DNA from: Bacillota bacterium
GTDB lineage: Bacteria; Bacillota; Clostridia; Christensenellales; CAG-138
Direction: 5' to 3'
Length of the DNA: 42,983 nt
Assembly: GCA_016286445.1 (NCBI GenBank)
Contig: JAEESS010000014.1
Coordinates: forward strand, 1 to 42,983
Shown piece after piece: positions 33,741-41,893 of this stretch. Every line of letters starts with the position of its first letter. Position 1 is the stretch's first letter. The position numbers and the translations under genes are program-made. The notes below the pieces were generated by a model. That model had not been told where the DNA came from, did no database searches, and worked only from the letters and a program-made list of their open reading frames with translations.

Positions 33741-35522
33741 ATGGAACAGGAAACATCATCCTTTAAGGTCCTCTTCGAGAGCCTTCGCACACAATTTGCG
33801 CGGATCGTTCCGCAAAAACCGCTGCGCGTGCTGATCTCGGTCACGGCGATCATCCTTTTGATCGGACTTTTGATCGGGATCGTCAGCGGCAGCCTTGCGA
33901 TTGCGCGCTGCGGGACAAGCCGTCCGAGCTTTGCGGGCGAAACGGAAGCGGTCGCAAACGAACCGCCCGCGATCCCGAACCTTGCGCTGCCGAACGACAC
34001 GGTGATCGTCGATCATTCCGGCGACGTGCGCACAACGGCGCTTCCGCTGCCGACGCCCGCGCCGATCGTCGAGACGGAGGAGACGCCCGAGCCGATCGAA
34101 ACGCCCGTTCCGGAGGAGACGAATTACCTGAACGGCAGAACCTTTTCAAAGGGCGATACCGACGCGCTGATCCTCACCGTGCAGTCAACGCTGATGGATC
34201 TCGGCTATATGGACCCGGACGAGCCGACCGACTATTTCGGCAATCAGACGCACGACGCGATCGTCACGTTCCAGCGGCACAACGATCTGCTGCCGGACGG
34301 CATCATCGGCGAGACGACCTATGCGCTGCTGATGAGCGGATCGGCACATGAATACGTCATGCAGGAGGGCGACGAGGGCGACGACGTCAAGGAGGTGCAG
34401 GAGCGTCTTTACGAGCTCGGTTACCTCGACAAGAACAGCCGCACGTCGACCTTCGGCGAAAAGACCGCATCGGCGGTGCGCGCGTTCCAGAGCGCGAACA
34501 AGCTCAAGGTGGACGGCAAGGTCGGCGCAAAGACGCTGAACGCGCTGTATTCGAGCGACGTCGTCGGCAACTACTACAAATCCGGCGATTCGGACGACAG
34601 CATCGTGCCGTACCAGAAGCGCCTCCAAAAGCTCGGCTATCTCGACAGCAGCTACGCCTGCACCGGCAAGATGGACAACAAGACCGTTTCGGCGATCAAG
34701 ACGTTCCAGGAAGCGAACGGCCTTGTTCGCGACGGCTGCCTCGGTCCCGCAACGATGGCGCAGATCGACAGCAGGGACGCGGTGCATTACGCCATGCGGC
34801 TCGGCATGAGCGGCTCGACGATCCGCGCGGCGCAGCAGAAGCTGTACAAGCTCGGCTACATCCGCGCAAGCCAGGTCACCGGCTATTACGGCGAAACGAC
34901 GGTCGAGGCGGTCAAGGCGTTCCAGAAGCGCAACGGACTCACGCAGAGCGGCGAGATCAACGCCAAAACGCAGGAAAAGCTGGAAAGCGCGAAGGCGAAG
35001 CCCGCGCAGACGGCGTCGGTCAAAAAGACGCCGACCCCGAAGCCCGATCCCAAGAAGACCGCAACGCCGAAGCCCGGCGCCACCGGCGGCGCGACGGCGT
35101 CGTCGACCGCAAGCGGATCCTCGCATAAGAAGGGCGTCGAAAAGCTGATCGAGGTCGCGGAATCAAAGCTCGGCTGCCGGTATGTGCGCGGCGCGAAGGG
35201 TCCGAACTCGTTCGACTGCTCCGGCTTCGTCTACTGGTGCCTGAACCACGCCGGCGTGCGGCAGAGCTACATGACCAGCATCATCTGGCGCTCGTGCTCG
35301 AAGTATAAGCGCATCAGCTCGATGAGCGCATTAAAGCGCGGCGATATCCTCGTGTTCAAGGGCGATTCGATGTCCACCGGTCACGTCGGGATCTACCTCG
35401 GCGACGGCAAGATGATCGACGCTTCGTCCTCGCAGGGACAGGTCCGCATCACGTCGAGCAGCATCCTGAAGAGCAAGTACTGGCAGGAGCACTTCCTGAT
35501 GGCGTACCGCATCTGGGACTGA
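33741..35522 (+). CDS. Peptidoglycan hydrolase: PG-binding repeats plus active NlpC/P60 domain
   Basis: 593 residues from the ATG at 33741, with GAGGGA upstream. One transmembrane anchor (about 33-57) and a short Pro/Glu/Thr linker are followed by four PG_binding_1 repeats (about 130-430; LMDLGYMDPDEP, LYELGYLDKNSR, LQKLGYLDSSY, LYKLGYIRASQ). Next is a basic Lys/Pro/Thr linker, then NlpC/P60 (about 470-593). The catalytic Cys493 is in FDCSGFVYWC and His548 in GHVGIYLGDG, so the enzyme should cleave D-gamma-glutamyl-meso-DAP links. Such architecture suits cell separation or spore germination/cortex work. Its intact motifs contrast with the homologue at 3491-4210. Confidence 0.94.
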   Translation: MEQETSSFKVLFESLRTQFARIVPQKPLRVLISVTAIILLIGLLIGIVSGSLAIARCGTSRPSFAGETEAVANEPPAIPNLALPNDTVIVDHSGDVRTTALPLPTPAPIVETEETPEPIETPVPEETNYLNGRTFSKGDTDALILTVQSTLMDLGYMDPDEPTDYFGNQTHDAIVTFQRHNDLLPDGIIGETTYALLMSGSAHEYVMQEGDEGDDVKEVQERLYELGYLDKNSRTSTFGEKTASAVRAFQSANKLKVDGKVGAKTLNALYSSDVVGNYYKSGDSDDSIVPYQKRLQKLGYLDSSYACTGKMDNKTVSAIKTFQEANGLVRDGCLGPATMAQIDSRDAVHYAMRLGMSGSTIRAAQQKLYKLGYIRASQVTGYYGETTVEAVKAFQKRNGLTQSGEINAKTQEKLESAKAKPAQTASVKKTPTPKPDPKKTATPKPGATGGATASSTASGSSHKKGVEKLIEVAESKLGCRYVRGAKGPNSFDCSGFVYWCLNHAGVRQSYMTSIIWRSCSKYKRISSMSALKRGDILVFKGDSMSTGHVGIYLGDGKMIDASSSQGQVRITSSSILKSKYWQEHFLMAYRIWD

Positions 35523-35549
35523 AGGAATGAAGAGATGAAGGAATGAAGG
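35518..35549. repeat. Octanucleotide tandem repeat (AATGAAGG)4
   Basis: Four units of AATGAAGG or near variants, starting at the stop codon of the NlpC/P60 gene and running up to its terminator. Same unit as 30444-30491. Confidence 0.8.
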
Positions 35550-35555
35550 ATACGG

Positions 35556-35584
35556 AGCGGGAAGGCGAAGGCTTTCCCGCTTTT
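35556..35584 (+). terminator. Terminator of the NlpC/P60 gene
   Basis: AGCGGGAA (35556-35563) pairs with TTCCCGCT (35574-35581), followed by T4. Confidence 0.75.
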
Positions 35585-35589
35585 GCATA

Positions 35590-35617
35590 CAAAAACGGTC
35601 CCCTGTGCGGAGACCGT
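35590..35617 (-). terminator. Terminator of the phosphodiester-glycosidase lipoprotein gene
   Basis: Minus-strand ACGGTCTCC (35617-35609) pairs with GGGGACCGT (35603-35595), followed by T5. Confidence 0.8.
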
Positions 35618-35630
35618 CGGATGGGATCTG

Positions 35631-36665
35631 TTACTCCTCGTACGGCGAAAAGCCCTCTTCGGCGCAGAAGAAGATGATGTCGCCGATCATACGGCCGCCG
35701 CCGCTTTTGTTCCGGGTCTTGCCGTTAAACTCGATCTGAGCGGACTGCCCGCCGTCCAGGTTGTAAGCGACGGTGCAGCCGAGCTTTTTCATGATCGGCG
35801 CGAGCTCCCAGAAATCCGCGCCGAGGGAATAATCCCCGTCCCTGCCGTCGACAACGACGAAGCAGTAGTGTCCGGGTTCGTAGTAGCCGATCGCACAGCG
35901 CGGATGGATGCCGCCGAGGGAGGAATTGAATTGATCCTTTTCCTTCGGCTTGCCGTTTTCGTCAAACAGCGCCGGACCGAACTGCCAGACCTGCCACGGA
36001 TCCTGCGCGATGATCTCTTCAACGGTAAAGGTCCCGACGTCAAAGGTCTTCAGCGTGCCGTCGCGATACAAAACGCACAGGTCGTGATTCGTGTCGAACG
36101 TGTCCCGGTAGAGAACGCCGTTGCGGATCACCAGCCCCTTGTTTACATATTTGTTGTCCTTGAAATTGAAATAATCACCCGAGATTGCCAGCATCGCGTT
36201 GTTTTGTTTGGCGATGTTTTTTACATAGTCGATGTCGTCGGAGGAGAAATCAACCGCGGCGGCAGTCCGGAAGCGCTCAATGTCCTGGATATACACGTCG
36301 GCGACATAGTAAACAACGAGATTTCTGCAGATCTCGTAATTATCGTCGTACCGCGTGATCGTAACGGAAAAGCCGCTGTCGGAATAGCTGTCCTCCGTCA
36401 GGACCGGTGTTTCGGAGAACGCGCCCGGATAGCGCGCGCCGCAAAGACCGGTCGGCTCCGGTGTCGGCGTCGCTGTCGGTTCCGGCGTCGCTGTCGGTTC
36501 CGGCGTAGCCGTCGGCACGAACAGCTCGATCGTTTCCGGCGAAGCCGTTGGTCGCGGGATTGTTTCATAACGCGACGGAATAAACGACGGCGAGGGCGCT
36601 TCCGAAACGACCGCGCTGCACGCGATCAACAGGCTCAGTATGCAAATGATGAATAGCCGCTTCAT
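35631..36665 (-). CDS. Phosphodiester glycosidase (NAGPA-domain) lipoprotein
   Basis: 344 residues from the ATG at 36665, which starts the signal peptide with lipobox LIACS. The longer frame upstream has no signal. A TPEPTATPEPT linker spans about 44-72. The NAGPA-like domain (about 110-340) contains LAISGDYFNF, GLVIRNGVLYR, HPRCAIGYY and the conserved YNLDGGQSAQI. Family members hydrolyse N-acetylglucosamine-1-phosphodiesters, and bacterial ones may act on wall polymers, so a role in envelope glycan turnover is likely. There is no ribosome site, and a -10 hexamer lies 9 bases before the ATG. Confidence 0.9.
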   Translation of the reverse strand: MKRLFIICILSLLIACSAVVSEAPSPSFIPSRYETIPRPTASPETIELFVPTATPEPTATPEPTATPTPEPTGLCGARYPGAFSETPVLTEDSYSDSGFSVTITRYDDNYEICRNLVVYYVADVYIQDIERFRTAAAVDFSSDDIDYVKNIAKQNNAMLAISGDYFNFKDNKYVNKGLVIRNGVLYRDTFDTNHDLCVLYRDGTLKTFDVGTFTVEEIIAQDPWQVWQFGPALFDENGKPKEKDQFNSSLGGIHPRCAIGYYEPGHYCFVVVDGRDGDYSLGADFWELAPIMKKLGCTVAYNLDGGQSAQIEFNGKTRNKSGGGRMIGDIIFFCAEEGFSPYEE

Positions 36666-36674
36666 GACGCATAC

Positions 36675-36703
36675 AGTATAGCGTGCCGATGCTAAAATAG
36701 CAA
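36675..36703 (-). promoter_or_regulatory. Promoter of the phosphodiester-glycosidase lipoprotein (nearly leaderless)
   Basis: Minus-strand TTGCTA (36703-36698), a 17-base spacer, TATACT (36680-36675). The predicted start is 3 to 4 bases from the ATG at 36665. Confidence 0.6.
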
Positions 36704-36924
36704 GAAAATCTTGTACATTTCGTAAAAGTGCAGACAGCGCCGCGTTTTCCGCCGATCGGGCATGGGAAACGGCGCCTGCCGCGCAGATCTGATATATTTT
36801 CAGTATGCATAAACTGTTTTGTGCGGTCAAAACGAAAACCGCCCCGTTCATCGGGACTTTTCGACAAACGCCGCGCCGGAGCATGTATATTCATTCTCAC
36901 GAAACCGCGTGCATAATCGCATAC

Positions 36925-36995
36925 ATTTCCACACCGTCCACACAGTTATCCACATTTTTTGGCGCACGGCATCGGTTTTTTCGGGGTTATCCACC
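36925..36995 (+). promoter_or_regulatory. DnaA-box cluster
   Basis: ATTTCCACA (36925), a looser CCGTCCACA (36935), perfect TTATCCACA (36946-36954), a T6 tract, and TTATCCACC (36987-36995), all in one orientation within 71 bases. It lies about 12.6 kb from the dnaA start. Confidence 0.6.
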
Positions 36996-37129
36996 GTTTT
37001 GACTGCCTTGCATATGCGGTATAGCACGGTTGAATACTCAATGTATAATTCATAATCTCCCGCGAAAAACACAGAATACGGTACATATAATCAGTTGTGT
37101 ACAGAAAAACGATTGTATGATGCATAGAA

Positions 37130-37157
37130 GAAGGAGCCGAATATGCACGGCTCCTTC
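37130..37157 (-). terminator. Terminator of the RinA-like gene
   Basis: A perfect 10-bp stem GAAGGAGCCG / CGGCTCCTTC with an 8-nt loop, 7 bases past the stop. The T-run is weak. Confidence 0.6.
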
Positions 37158-37163
37158 CGCATC

Positions 37164-37550
37164 CTATTGCCCCTTACCGCTGCGGAACGGCTGCAGCGCG
37201 CCCGTTTCGGCGGCTGCGATCAAAAGCAGCGACAGCACCTCGCTTCTCCATTGATACAGGGTCGACTGCGATGCATGAAACGAAAAGGTCAGCGACATAA
37301 GACCCTTCCTGTCATGCAGCTTTCTGCCGCCGTCCAGACCGTAGCAGAGCCGAAAGAACCGCGCCCGCTCCGGATCGGTCCGTTCAAGATGACGGTATAC
37401 GTTTTCCACCGCTTCGACCCACCTTCGGTATTGCTGCGCGCGCGCCGTCGTTCCGCACGCCGCATCCGCGACGCCCTGCAGAAACGCCTTTCGCTCCCGA
37501 TAGTGCACCGCCTCCCATTCTGCAATCCGCTTCCATTCTTTTACGCACAT
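37164..37550 (-). CDS. RinA/ArpU-like HTH transcription factor under LexA control
   Basis: 128 residues, start at 37550 with AAAGGAG upstream. The first two thirds are helical and charged. The C-terminal part (SFHASQSTLYQWRSEVLSLLL) reads as a helix-turn-helix followed by a helical tail and resembles the small phage late-gene activators RinA/ArpU. This is a recognition by pattern, not proven. No other phage gene is visible nearby. A perfect SOS box lies between its promoter and its ribosome site, so it should be induced by DNA damage. It may be a domesticated prophage remnant or part of an unrecognised SOS output. Confidence 0.6.
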   Translation of the reverse strand: MCVKEWKRIAEWEAVHYRERKAFLQGVADAACGTTARAQQYRRWVEAVENVYRHLERTDPERARFFRLCYGLDGGRKLHDRKGLMSLTFSFHASQSTLYQWRSEVLSLLLIAAAETGALQPFRSGKGQ

Positions 37551-37574
37551 TTCAAATCTCCTTTCCTGCGGATA

Positions 37575-37594
37575 ATACGAACAAATGTTCGTAT
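37575..37594 (-). promoter_or_regulatory. LexA (Cheo) box
   Basis: CGAACAAATGTTCG (37578-37591) matches the Gram-positive LexA/DinR consensus CGAACnnnnGTTCG exactly. The dyad extends to a perfect 20-bp palindrome (37575-37594). It overlaps the expected transcription start and lies 25 bases before the ATG of the RinA-like gene. Confidence 0.85.
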
Positions 37595-37600
37595 GCGAAC

Positions 37601-37609
37601 AGTATAACA
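37601..37609 (-). promoter_or_regulatory. Extended -10 promoter of the RinA-like gene
   Basis: Minus-strand TGTTATACT (TG-n-TATACT), -10 at 37606-37601. The -35 region is weak. The LexA box begins 7 bases downstream. Confidence 0.6.
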
Positions 37610-37688
37610 GAAAACGAAAAAAAGAAAAGACCTTTTATGGGACAGATTCATAATATATAGTCCGACCGAAACGGGGCGGGGGAACCGC

Positions 37689-37717
37689 TTGCACGGAGCG
37701 GACGGGTATGGTATACT
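37689..37717 (+). promoter_or_regulatory. Promoter of the LRR lipoprotein gene
   Basis: TTGCAC at 37689-37694, a 17-base spacer, TATACT at 37712-37717. Confidence 0.7.
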
Positions 37718-37749
37718 GAAGCATCACAGAGCATTCGGGGGAAAAAACC

Positions 37750-39333
37750 ATGCGGTTGAGCAGGCGAATCGGAACGGCAATTTGTTTTACGACGACATTG
37801 CTGCTGTTTGCGTGCAGCACGCCTGCGGTCGTGGAGACAGAGCGGACGCCTTTGGCGCCGCAGGTGCAGCCGGAGCAGACGCCGCGGCAGGAGACGCCGG
37901 CGCCCGTCGAAACGGTCGGGCTGTACGGACAGACGTTTACGACCGATCAGGACGTGCTGACGGTTTCCGAGCCGGTATCGGATCTTGAACCGCTCGCGGA
38001 GGCGATCGACCGCTTTCCGGAGTGCCGCTGCGTGCAGCTGACAAGAAGCTTTGATCCCGCAAAGACGGAGGGCGGACTTGCCGCGTTTGAGCGCGCATGG
38101 ACCGAGCTAAAGGAACGCAAACCGGAGATCGTATTTGTCGGACAGCTGCTGATCGGCGGCGAACCGTGCGAAACGGTGCAGCGCTATGCCGTGCCGGCGT
38201 CCGCAGCGCTTTCCGAGGAGATCCAAACGGTCGTTTCCCGCTGTCCCGCGATCGAATGCATCGATCTTTCCGAAACGGAAGCGGACGCGGCGGCGGTTTT
38301 CGCGGCGGAGCGGGAAGCGCCGGAGGTGCGGTTCCTCTGGACGGATGCGGTCTACGGCGCGTCGGACTCCGATGCGGAGACGCTTGCGTTTTCGGGCGAA
38401 CAGGATCCCGCGGCGCTTGCCGGATATCTTGCGTGCTTTCCGAAGCTCTCGGAGGCGGATCTTTCGGAAACGACGCTTTCCGAGGAACAGCTCAACGCGG
38501 TCACGGATCGGTTTCCCGCCGTTGCGTTCCGGCGCACGGTGCTGTTAAACGGCAGATCCTGGGACAGCTTTACGGAGGAGCTGGATCTTTCGGGCGCAAA
38601 GATCGACTCCTATGAGGCGTTTTCGGATGCGATCGCGCGGCTTCCGAAGCTCAGAAAGCTTGCGCTGCACGACTGTTCGCTCTCCAACGAGCAGCTTGCC
38701 GCGCTCCGGGACCGCTATCCGAACGCGGGGATCGTCTGGACGGTGCATTTCAGTCATTGGCGCATTCCGACGGACGCGGTCGCGTTTTCCACGATGCAGA
38801 GCGGATACACCACCAACCGCATGAAGACGAAGGACGTGGAGGTGCTGCGCTACTGTACGGATCTCATTGCGCTGGACCTCGGGCACAACGCGATCTCGGA
38901 CATCGAATGGATTAAAGCGCTTCCGAATCTGCAGGTGCTGATCCTTGCCAACAACTGGGATCTTGTGGATCTTACGCCGATCGGATCGCTTACGAAGCTC
39001 AAATATCTGGAGCTGTTCATGTGCCACTGTTCGGACATTTCGCCGCTTGCGAACCTTCCGGAACTGCTGGACGTCAATCTCATCATCACCCGCGTCAAGG
39101 ACGTTACGCCGCTGCTGCAGTGCAAAAAGCTGGAACGGATCTGGCTCGGTTGTCTGGTGACGGAGCGGGTAGGGGAAGAGGGCATCCGGCAGCTGACAGA
39201 CGCTTTCCCGAATGCGGAATTTGATCTTGTGTCGTCGGGATCGACCAAGCTCGGCTGGCGCGAGCATCCGCGGTATTTTGCGATGCGGAAGATGTTCGAG
39301 GAGAACATCGCGGTCGCGCCGTTCCTTCCGTAA
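37750..39333 (+). CDS. Leucine-rich-repeat lipoprotein
   Basis: 527 residues. Signal peptide with lipobox LLFACS, then a Pro/Thr-rich linker (TPLAPQVQPEQTPRQETPAP). Irregular repeats of about 45-60 residues follow (CVQLTRSF, CIDLSETEAD, EADLSETTLS, ELDLSGAKID, KLALHDCSLS), and then canonical bacterial LRRs near residues 370-470 (LIALDLGHNAISDIEWIKALPNLQVLILANN, partly quoted). LRRs bind proteins; the partner is unknown. The ATG follows GGGGGA. It is a single-gene transcript with its own promoter and terminator. Confidence 0.88.
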   Translation: MRLSRRIGTAICFTTTLLLFACSTPAVVETERTPLAPQVQPEQTPRQETPAPVETVGLYGQTFTTDQDVLTVSEPVSDLEPLAEAIDRFPECRCVQLTRSFDPAKTEGGLAAFERAWTELKERKPEIVFVGQLLIGGEPCETVQRYAVPASAALSEEIQTVVSRCPAIECIDLSETEADAAAVFAAEREAPEVRFLWTDAVYGASDSDAETLAFSGEQDPAALAGYLACFPKLSEADLSETTLSEEQLNAVTDRFPAVAFRRTVLLNGRSWDSFTEELDLSGAKIDSYEAFSDAIARLPKLRKLALHDCSLSNEQLAALRDRYPNAGIVWTVHFSHWRIPTDAVAFSTMQSGYTTNRMKTKDVEVLRYCTDLIALDLGHNAISDIEWIKALPNLQVLILANNWDLVDLTPIGSLTKLKYLELFMCHCSDISPLANLPELLDVNLIITRVKDVTPLLQCKKLERIWLGCLVTERVGEEGIRQLTDAFPNAEFDLVSSGSTKLGWREHPRYFAMRKMFEENIAVAPFLP

Positions 39334-39350
39334 AGAATCAGAAAGGAAAA

Positions 39351-39388
39351 GGGAGATCTTCCGTTCGGAGGATCTCCCTTCGTTTATT
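39351..39388. terminator. Terminator between convergent LRR and RCC1/NAGPA genes
   Basis: GGGAGATCTTCC pairs with GGAGGATCTCCC (one wobble), followed by TTCGTTTATTT. T-rich sequence on the other strand suggests it may act in both directions. Confidence 0.8.
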
Positions 39389-39397
39389 TGTGTTGGT

Positions 39398-41830
39398 TTA
39401 TTCGTCGGACGGATCCGACGGGATCTGCACCGCGGGATTCGTGAGGAAGATCACGATATCCGACAGTGCGCGGATGTTGTGGTGCTGTCCGTCCAGAAGC
39501 GAAACCAGCGAAAGCTCCCTTCCCATGAAGCAGAGCGAGGTGGAATGCCCGCCGTCGAGGTTGTAGGCGAGCTTTGCGCCGTAGCGCAGCATGATCTCCG
39601 CCGACCGGGTATGCGTCAACTGATAGATGCGGTCCCGGAGCGAGACAAGCGTGATGTAATGATACGGATCGCTGTAGCCGAACGCGACGCGCATGGTGTA
39701 TTCGGTGAACTCCTGCCCCTCGAGCATGGACTTGCCGTCCTTCACGAGCAGCGGGCGGAAGGAAAAGCTGTCCTTTACGCCCTGTTCCGAAAGCGCAGCC
39801 GCATTGATCTCTCCCTTTTCATAATACTGCAGCGTGCCGTTTGGCAGGATCGCCATCGAGCCGATCTCGTCGCGGTCGTAATAGACGATGCCGTTGCGGA
39901 TCATCACGCCCTTGCGGTTCGCGGTAAAGCCGATATAATCGCCGGTGAAGGCAACGACCGCATGCGCCTTCTGCGCCTGCCGCTCCGGCATTTCGGTCGT
40001 CAGATCGCGAAGTATCGCATTGTTTTCATTGCTGCTCGACTTCGGGACAGCGACACGACCCTGCGGCAGCGAATCCGCCGTCGCCAGCAGGTCGGCGCGG
40101 AACGGCGGGCGTTCCTCGGAATCGTCGATGCAGATCAGCGCCGCGCCCTGCGGATCCAGATACAGCCACGGACCGAGCACGGAATCGAGCCCCTCGACAT
40201 AGAAGGTTTCGATGGCGTTCTCCGCCGCAGCGGCGTTTTCTGCCGGGTCGACCGCGTAATCGGACTCGAAGACCGGGGTTTCGGGAAGCGCTTCGTGCGG
40301 CGCGGAGCCCGCGCAAAGCAGCGTGCCGTCCATGCGCACCGCCGCCGTGTGGTATGCGCCCGCGTCGATCGCCGCGACCTCGGTCCAGCCGGAGACATTG
40401 CACTGTCCCGCGGCGTTGTCGCCGCAGGCAACGACCGTGCCGTCCGCCTTGACCCCGACGGTATAGCATGCGCCGCAGGAGATCGCGACGATATCCGTCC
40501 AGCCGGCGACGTCGCACTGCCCGTAGGTGTTGTCGCCGCAGGCGGCGACCGTACCGTCCGCTTTGAGACCGACGGTGTGCCAAAGCCCGGCGTCGACCGA
40601 AACGATGCCGCTCCAGTCCGCCGTATCGCATTGTCCGAAACCGTTGTTGCCGATCGAAACGACCGTGCCGTCGGACCTGAGCCCGACCGAATGCCACGCG
40701 CCGGCGGCAACGTCGGCGATGTTTGTCCAATCGACCGTGTCCAGCTTGCCGAGCGCCTTGCTCCCGACGCCCGTCACCGTGCCGTTTTCGAGAAGGAACA
40801 GCGCGTGGTTGAGCCCGAGCGCCATGTCCTGAACGCCGGAAAGCGCCCGGATCGCGTCCTCGCTGCCGAAGCTTTCGCCGAAAAGGATCACGCTGCCGTC
40901 CTTGAGCCCCATGATCGAGGCAAGTCCCGAAAAGACGCGGTCGGCTTCGGTCTCCGGCACGGTATAGCGCGCATCGCCCGCAAAGCGAACAACGCCCCGG
41001 TCGAGCCAAGCGGTATGCCAAGCGCCGGCGGCGATCGATGCCGCGCCTTCCGCGCGAAGCGTCTCTCTGCGCGCCGCCTTCTGCGCTTTCAATTCCTCCG
41101 CTGCGGCAGCGCCCTGCTCGGTCCCGAGCGCAAGCAGCGCGGCGACGCCCTCGTCATAGTTGCCGCCCGTAAAGACCGCGGCAGCTTCTTCAAAGCGTAT
41201 CTGACCGCGAAGGTCTTCGATGCGCGCTTCGGAATCGGAATAGGACCCGAGCTGCTCATACAGCGCGATGGCTTCGAGCTTTTTGCCTTGGGCGGCAAGC
41301 GCTTCCGCCTTGGCGGAGATCCGTTCATAGAAGGCGGGCGCCAGGGTTTCCGGAACGGAGCGGATCAGGGAGATCGCATATTCCGTCTCGTCCGCATCGA
41401 TCGCGCGGTCGATCTCCGCGGCGCGCAGCGCGAGATATTCCGATTGCAGCGCTTCGTACGATTCGGCGTACTTCGGCTTTCCCTCCAGCTGCTTCATCGC
41501 GTTTTCGATGGCGGCGCAGGCTTCCTCAAACGGCAGTGTGCCGCTTTCCTGCATGGCGGTCTCAAACGAATGATGGTAAACGAGATCGCCCAGAAGGACG
41601 GTCAGCTCGCTCTGCTTTTCCGCAAACATGGGCTTGCCGTCAAGGGTGCGGATCGCATCGTTCAGCACGGCGCACGCTTCGTCGTACGGAAGCTCGGCGC
41701 CAGCCGCAAGCGCGTTCCGGTACGTCTTTTCCGTGCGGAAATAGAATACGCCGAATACGGCGCCCGCAATCAGCACCAGCACGATCGGGATGATCAGGAA
41801 AATCAGTTTGCTTTTGGGTTTTTGTTCCAT
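39398..41830 (-). CDS. Membrane-anchored fusion: helical repeats, RCC1-like propeller, NAGPA phosphodiester glycosidase
   Basis: 810 residues from the ATG at 41830 (GGAGG upstream); a frame reaching 42841 is antisense to another gene and has no signal. One transmembrane anchor (about 8-31) is followed by a helical, TPR-like region (about 35-255). Next come about six RCC1-type repeats of roughly 40 residues (about 265-500; AGAWHSVGLRSDGTV, AGLWHTVGLKADGTV, CGACYTVGVKADGTV, with GNNGFGQC-type turns). The C-terminal NAGPA domain (about 560-805) has AFTGDYIGF, GVMIRNGIVYY and YNLDGGHST. It is presumably extracytoplasmic, with the propeller as a binding module for the glycosidase. The domain combination is unusual. 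Confidence 0.88.
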   Translation of the reverse strand: MEQKPKSKLIFLIIPIVLVLIAGAVFGVFYFRTEKTYRNALAAGAELPYDEACAVLNDAIRTLDGKPMFAEKQSELTVLLGDLVYHHSFETAMQESGTLPFEEACAAIENAMKQLEGKPKYAESYEALQSEYLALRAAEIDRAIDADETEYAISLIRSVPETLAPAFYERISAKAEALAAQGKKLEAIALYEQLGSYSDSEARIEDLRGQIRFEEAAAVFTGGNYDEGVAALLALGTEQGAAAAEELKAQKAARRETLRAEGAASIAAGAWHTAWLDRGVVRFAGDARYTVPETEADRVFSGLASIMGLKDGSVILFGESFGSEDAIRALSGVQDMALGLNHALFLLENGTVTGVGSKALGKLDTVDWTNIADVAAGAWHSVGLRSDGTVVSIGNNGFGQCDTADWSGIVSVDAGLWHTVGLKADGTVAACGDNTYGQCDVAGWTDIVAISCGACYTVGVKADGTVVACGDNAAGQCNVSGWTEVAAIDAGAYHTAAVRMDGTLLCAGSAPHEALPETPVFESDYAVDPAENAAAAENAIETFYVEGLDSVLGPWLYLDPQGAALICIDDSEERPPFRADLLATADSLPQGRVAVPKSSSNENNAILRDLTTEMPERQAQKAHAVVAFTGDYIGFTANRKGVMIRNGIVYYDRDEIGSMAILPNGTLQYYEKGEINAAALSEQGVKDSFSFRPLLVKDGKSMLEGQEFTEYTMRVAFGYSDPYHYITLVSLRDRIYQLTHTRSAEIMLRYGAKLAYNLDGGHSTSLCFMGRELSLVSLLDGQHHNIRALSDIVIFLTNPAVQIPSDPSDE

Positions 41831-41893
41831 ATTGCCTCCGACCTCAGGATATGTCAGACCGTTCCGAAAGGAAGGGCATGTTTCTTCTTTTAC

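Larger units (their letters stand above)
36666..37129. other. Intergenic region with DnaA boxes and a promoter, no gene
   Basis: About 460 bases. It contains the promoter of the lipoprotein gene (36675-36703), a DnaA-box cluster (36925-36995) and otherwise AT-rich sequence without a supported gene. Open frames of 62 to 78 codons occur but lack ribosome sites and recognisable content. Confidence 0.6.
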
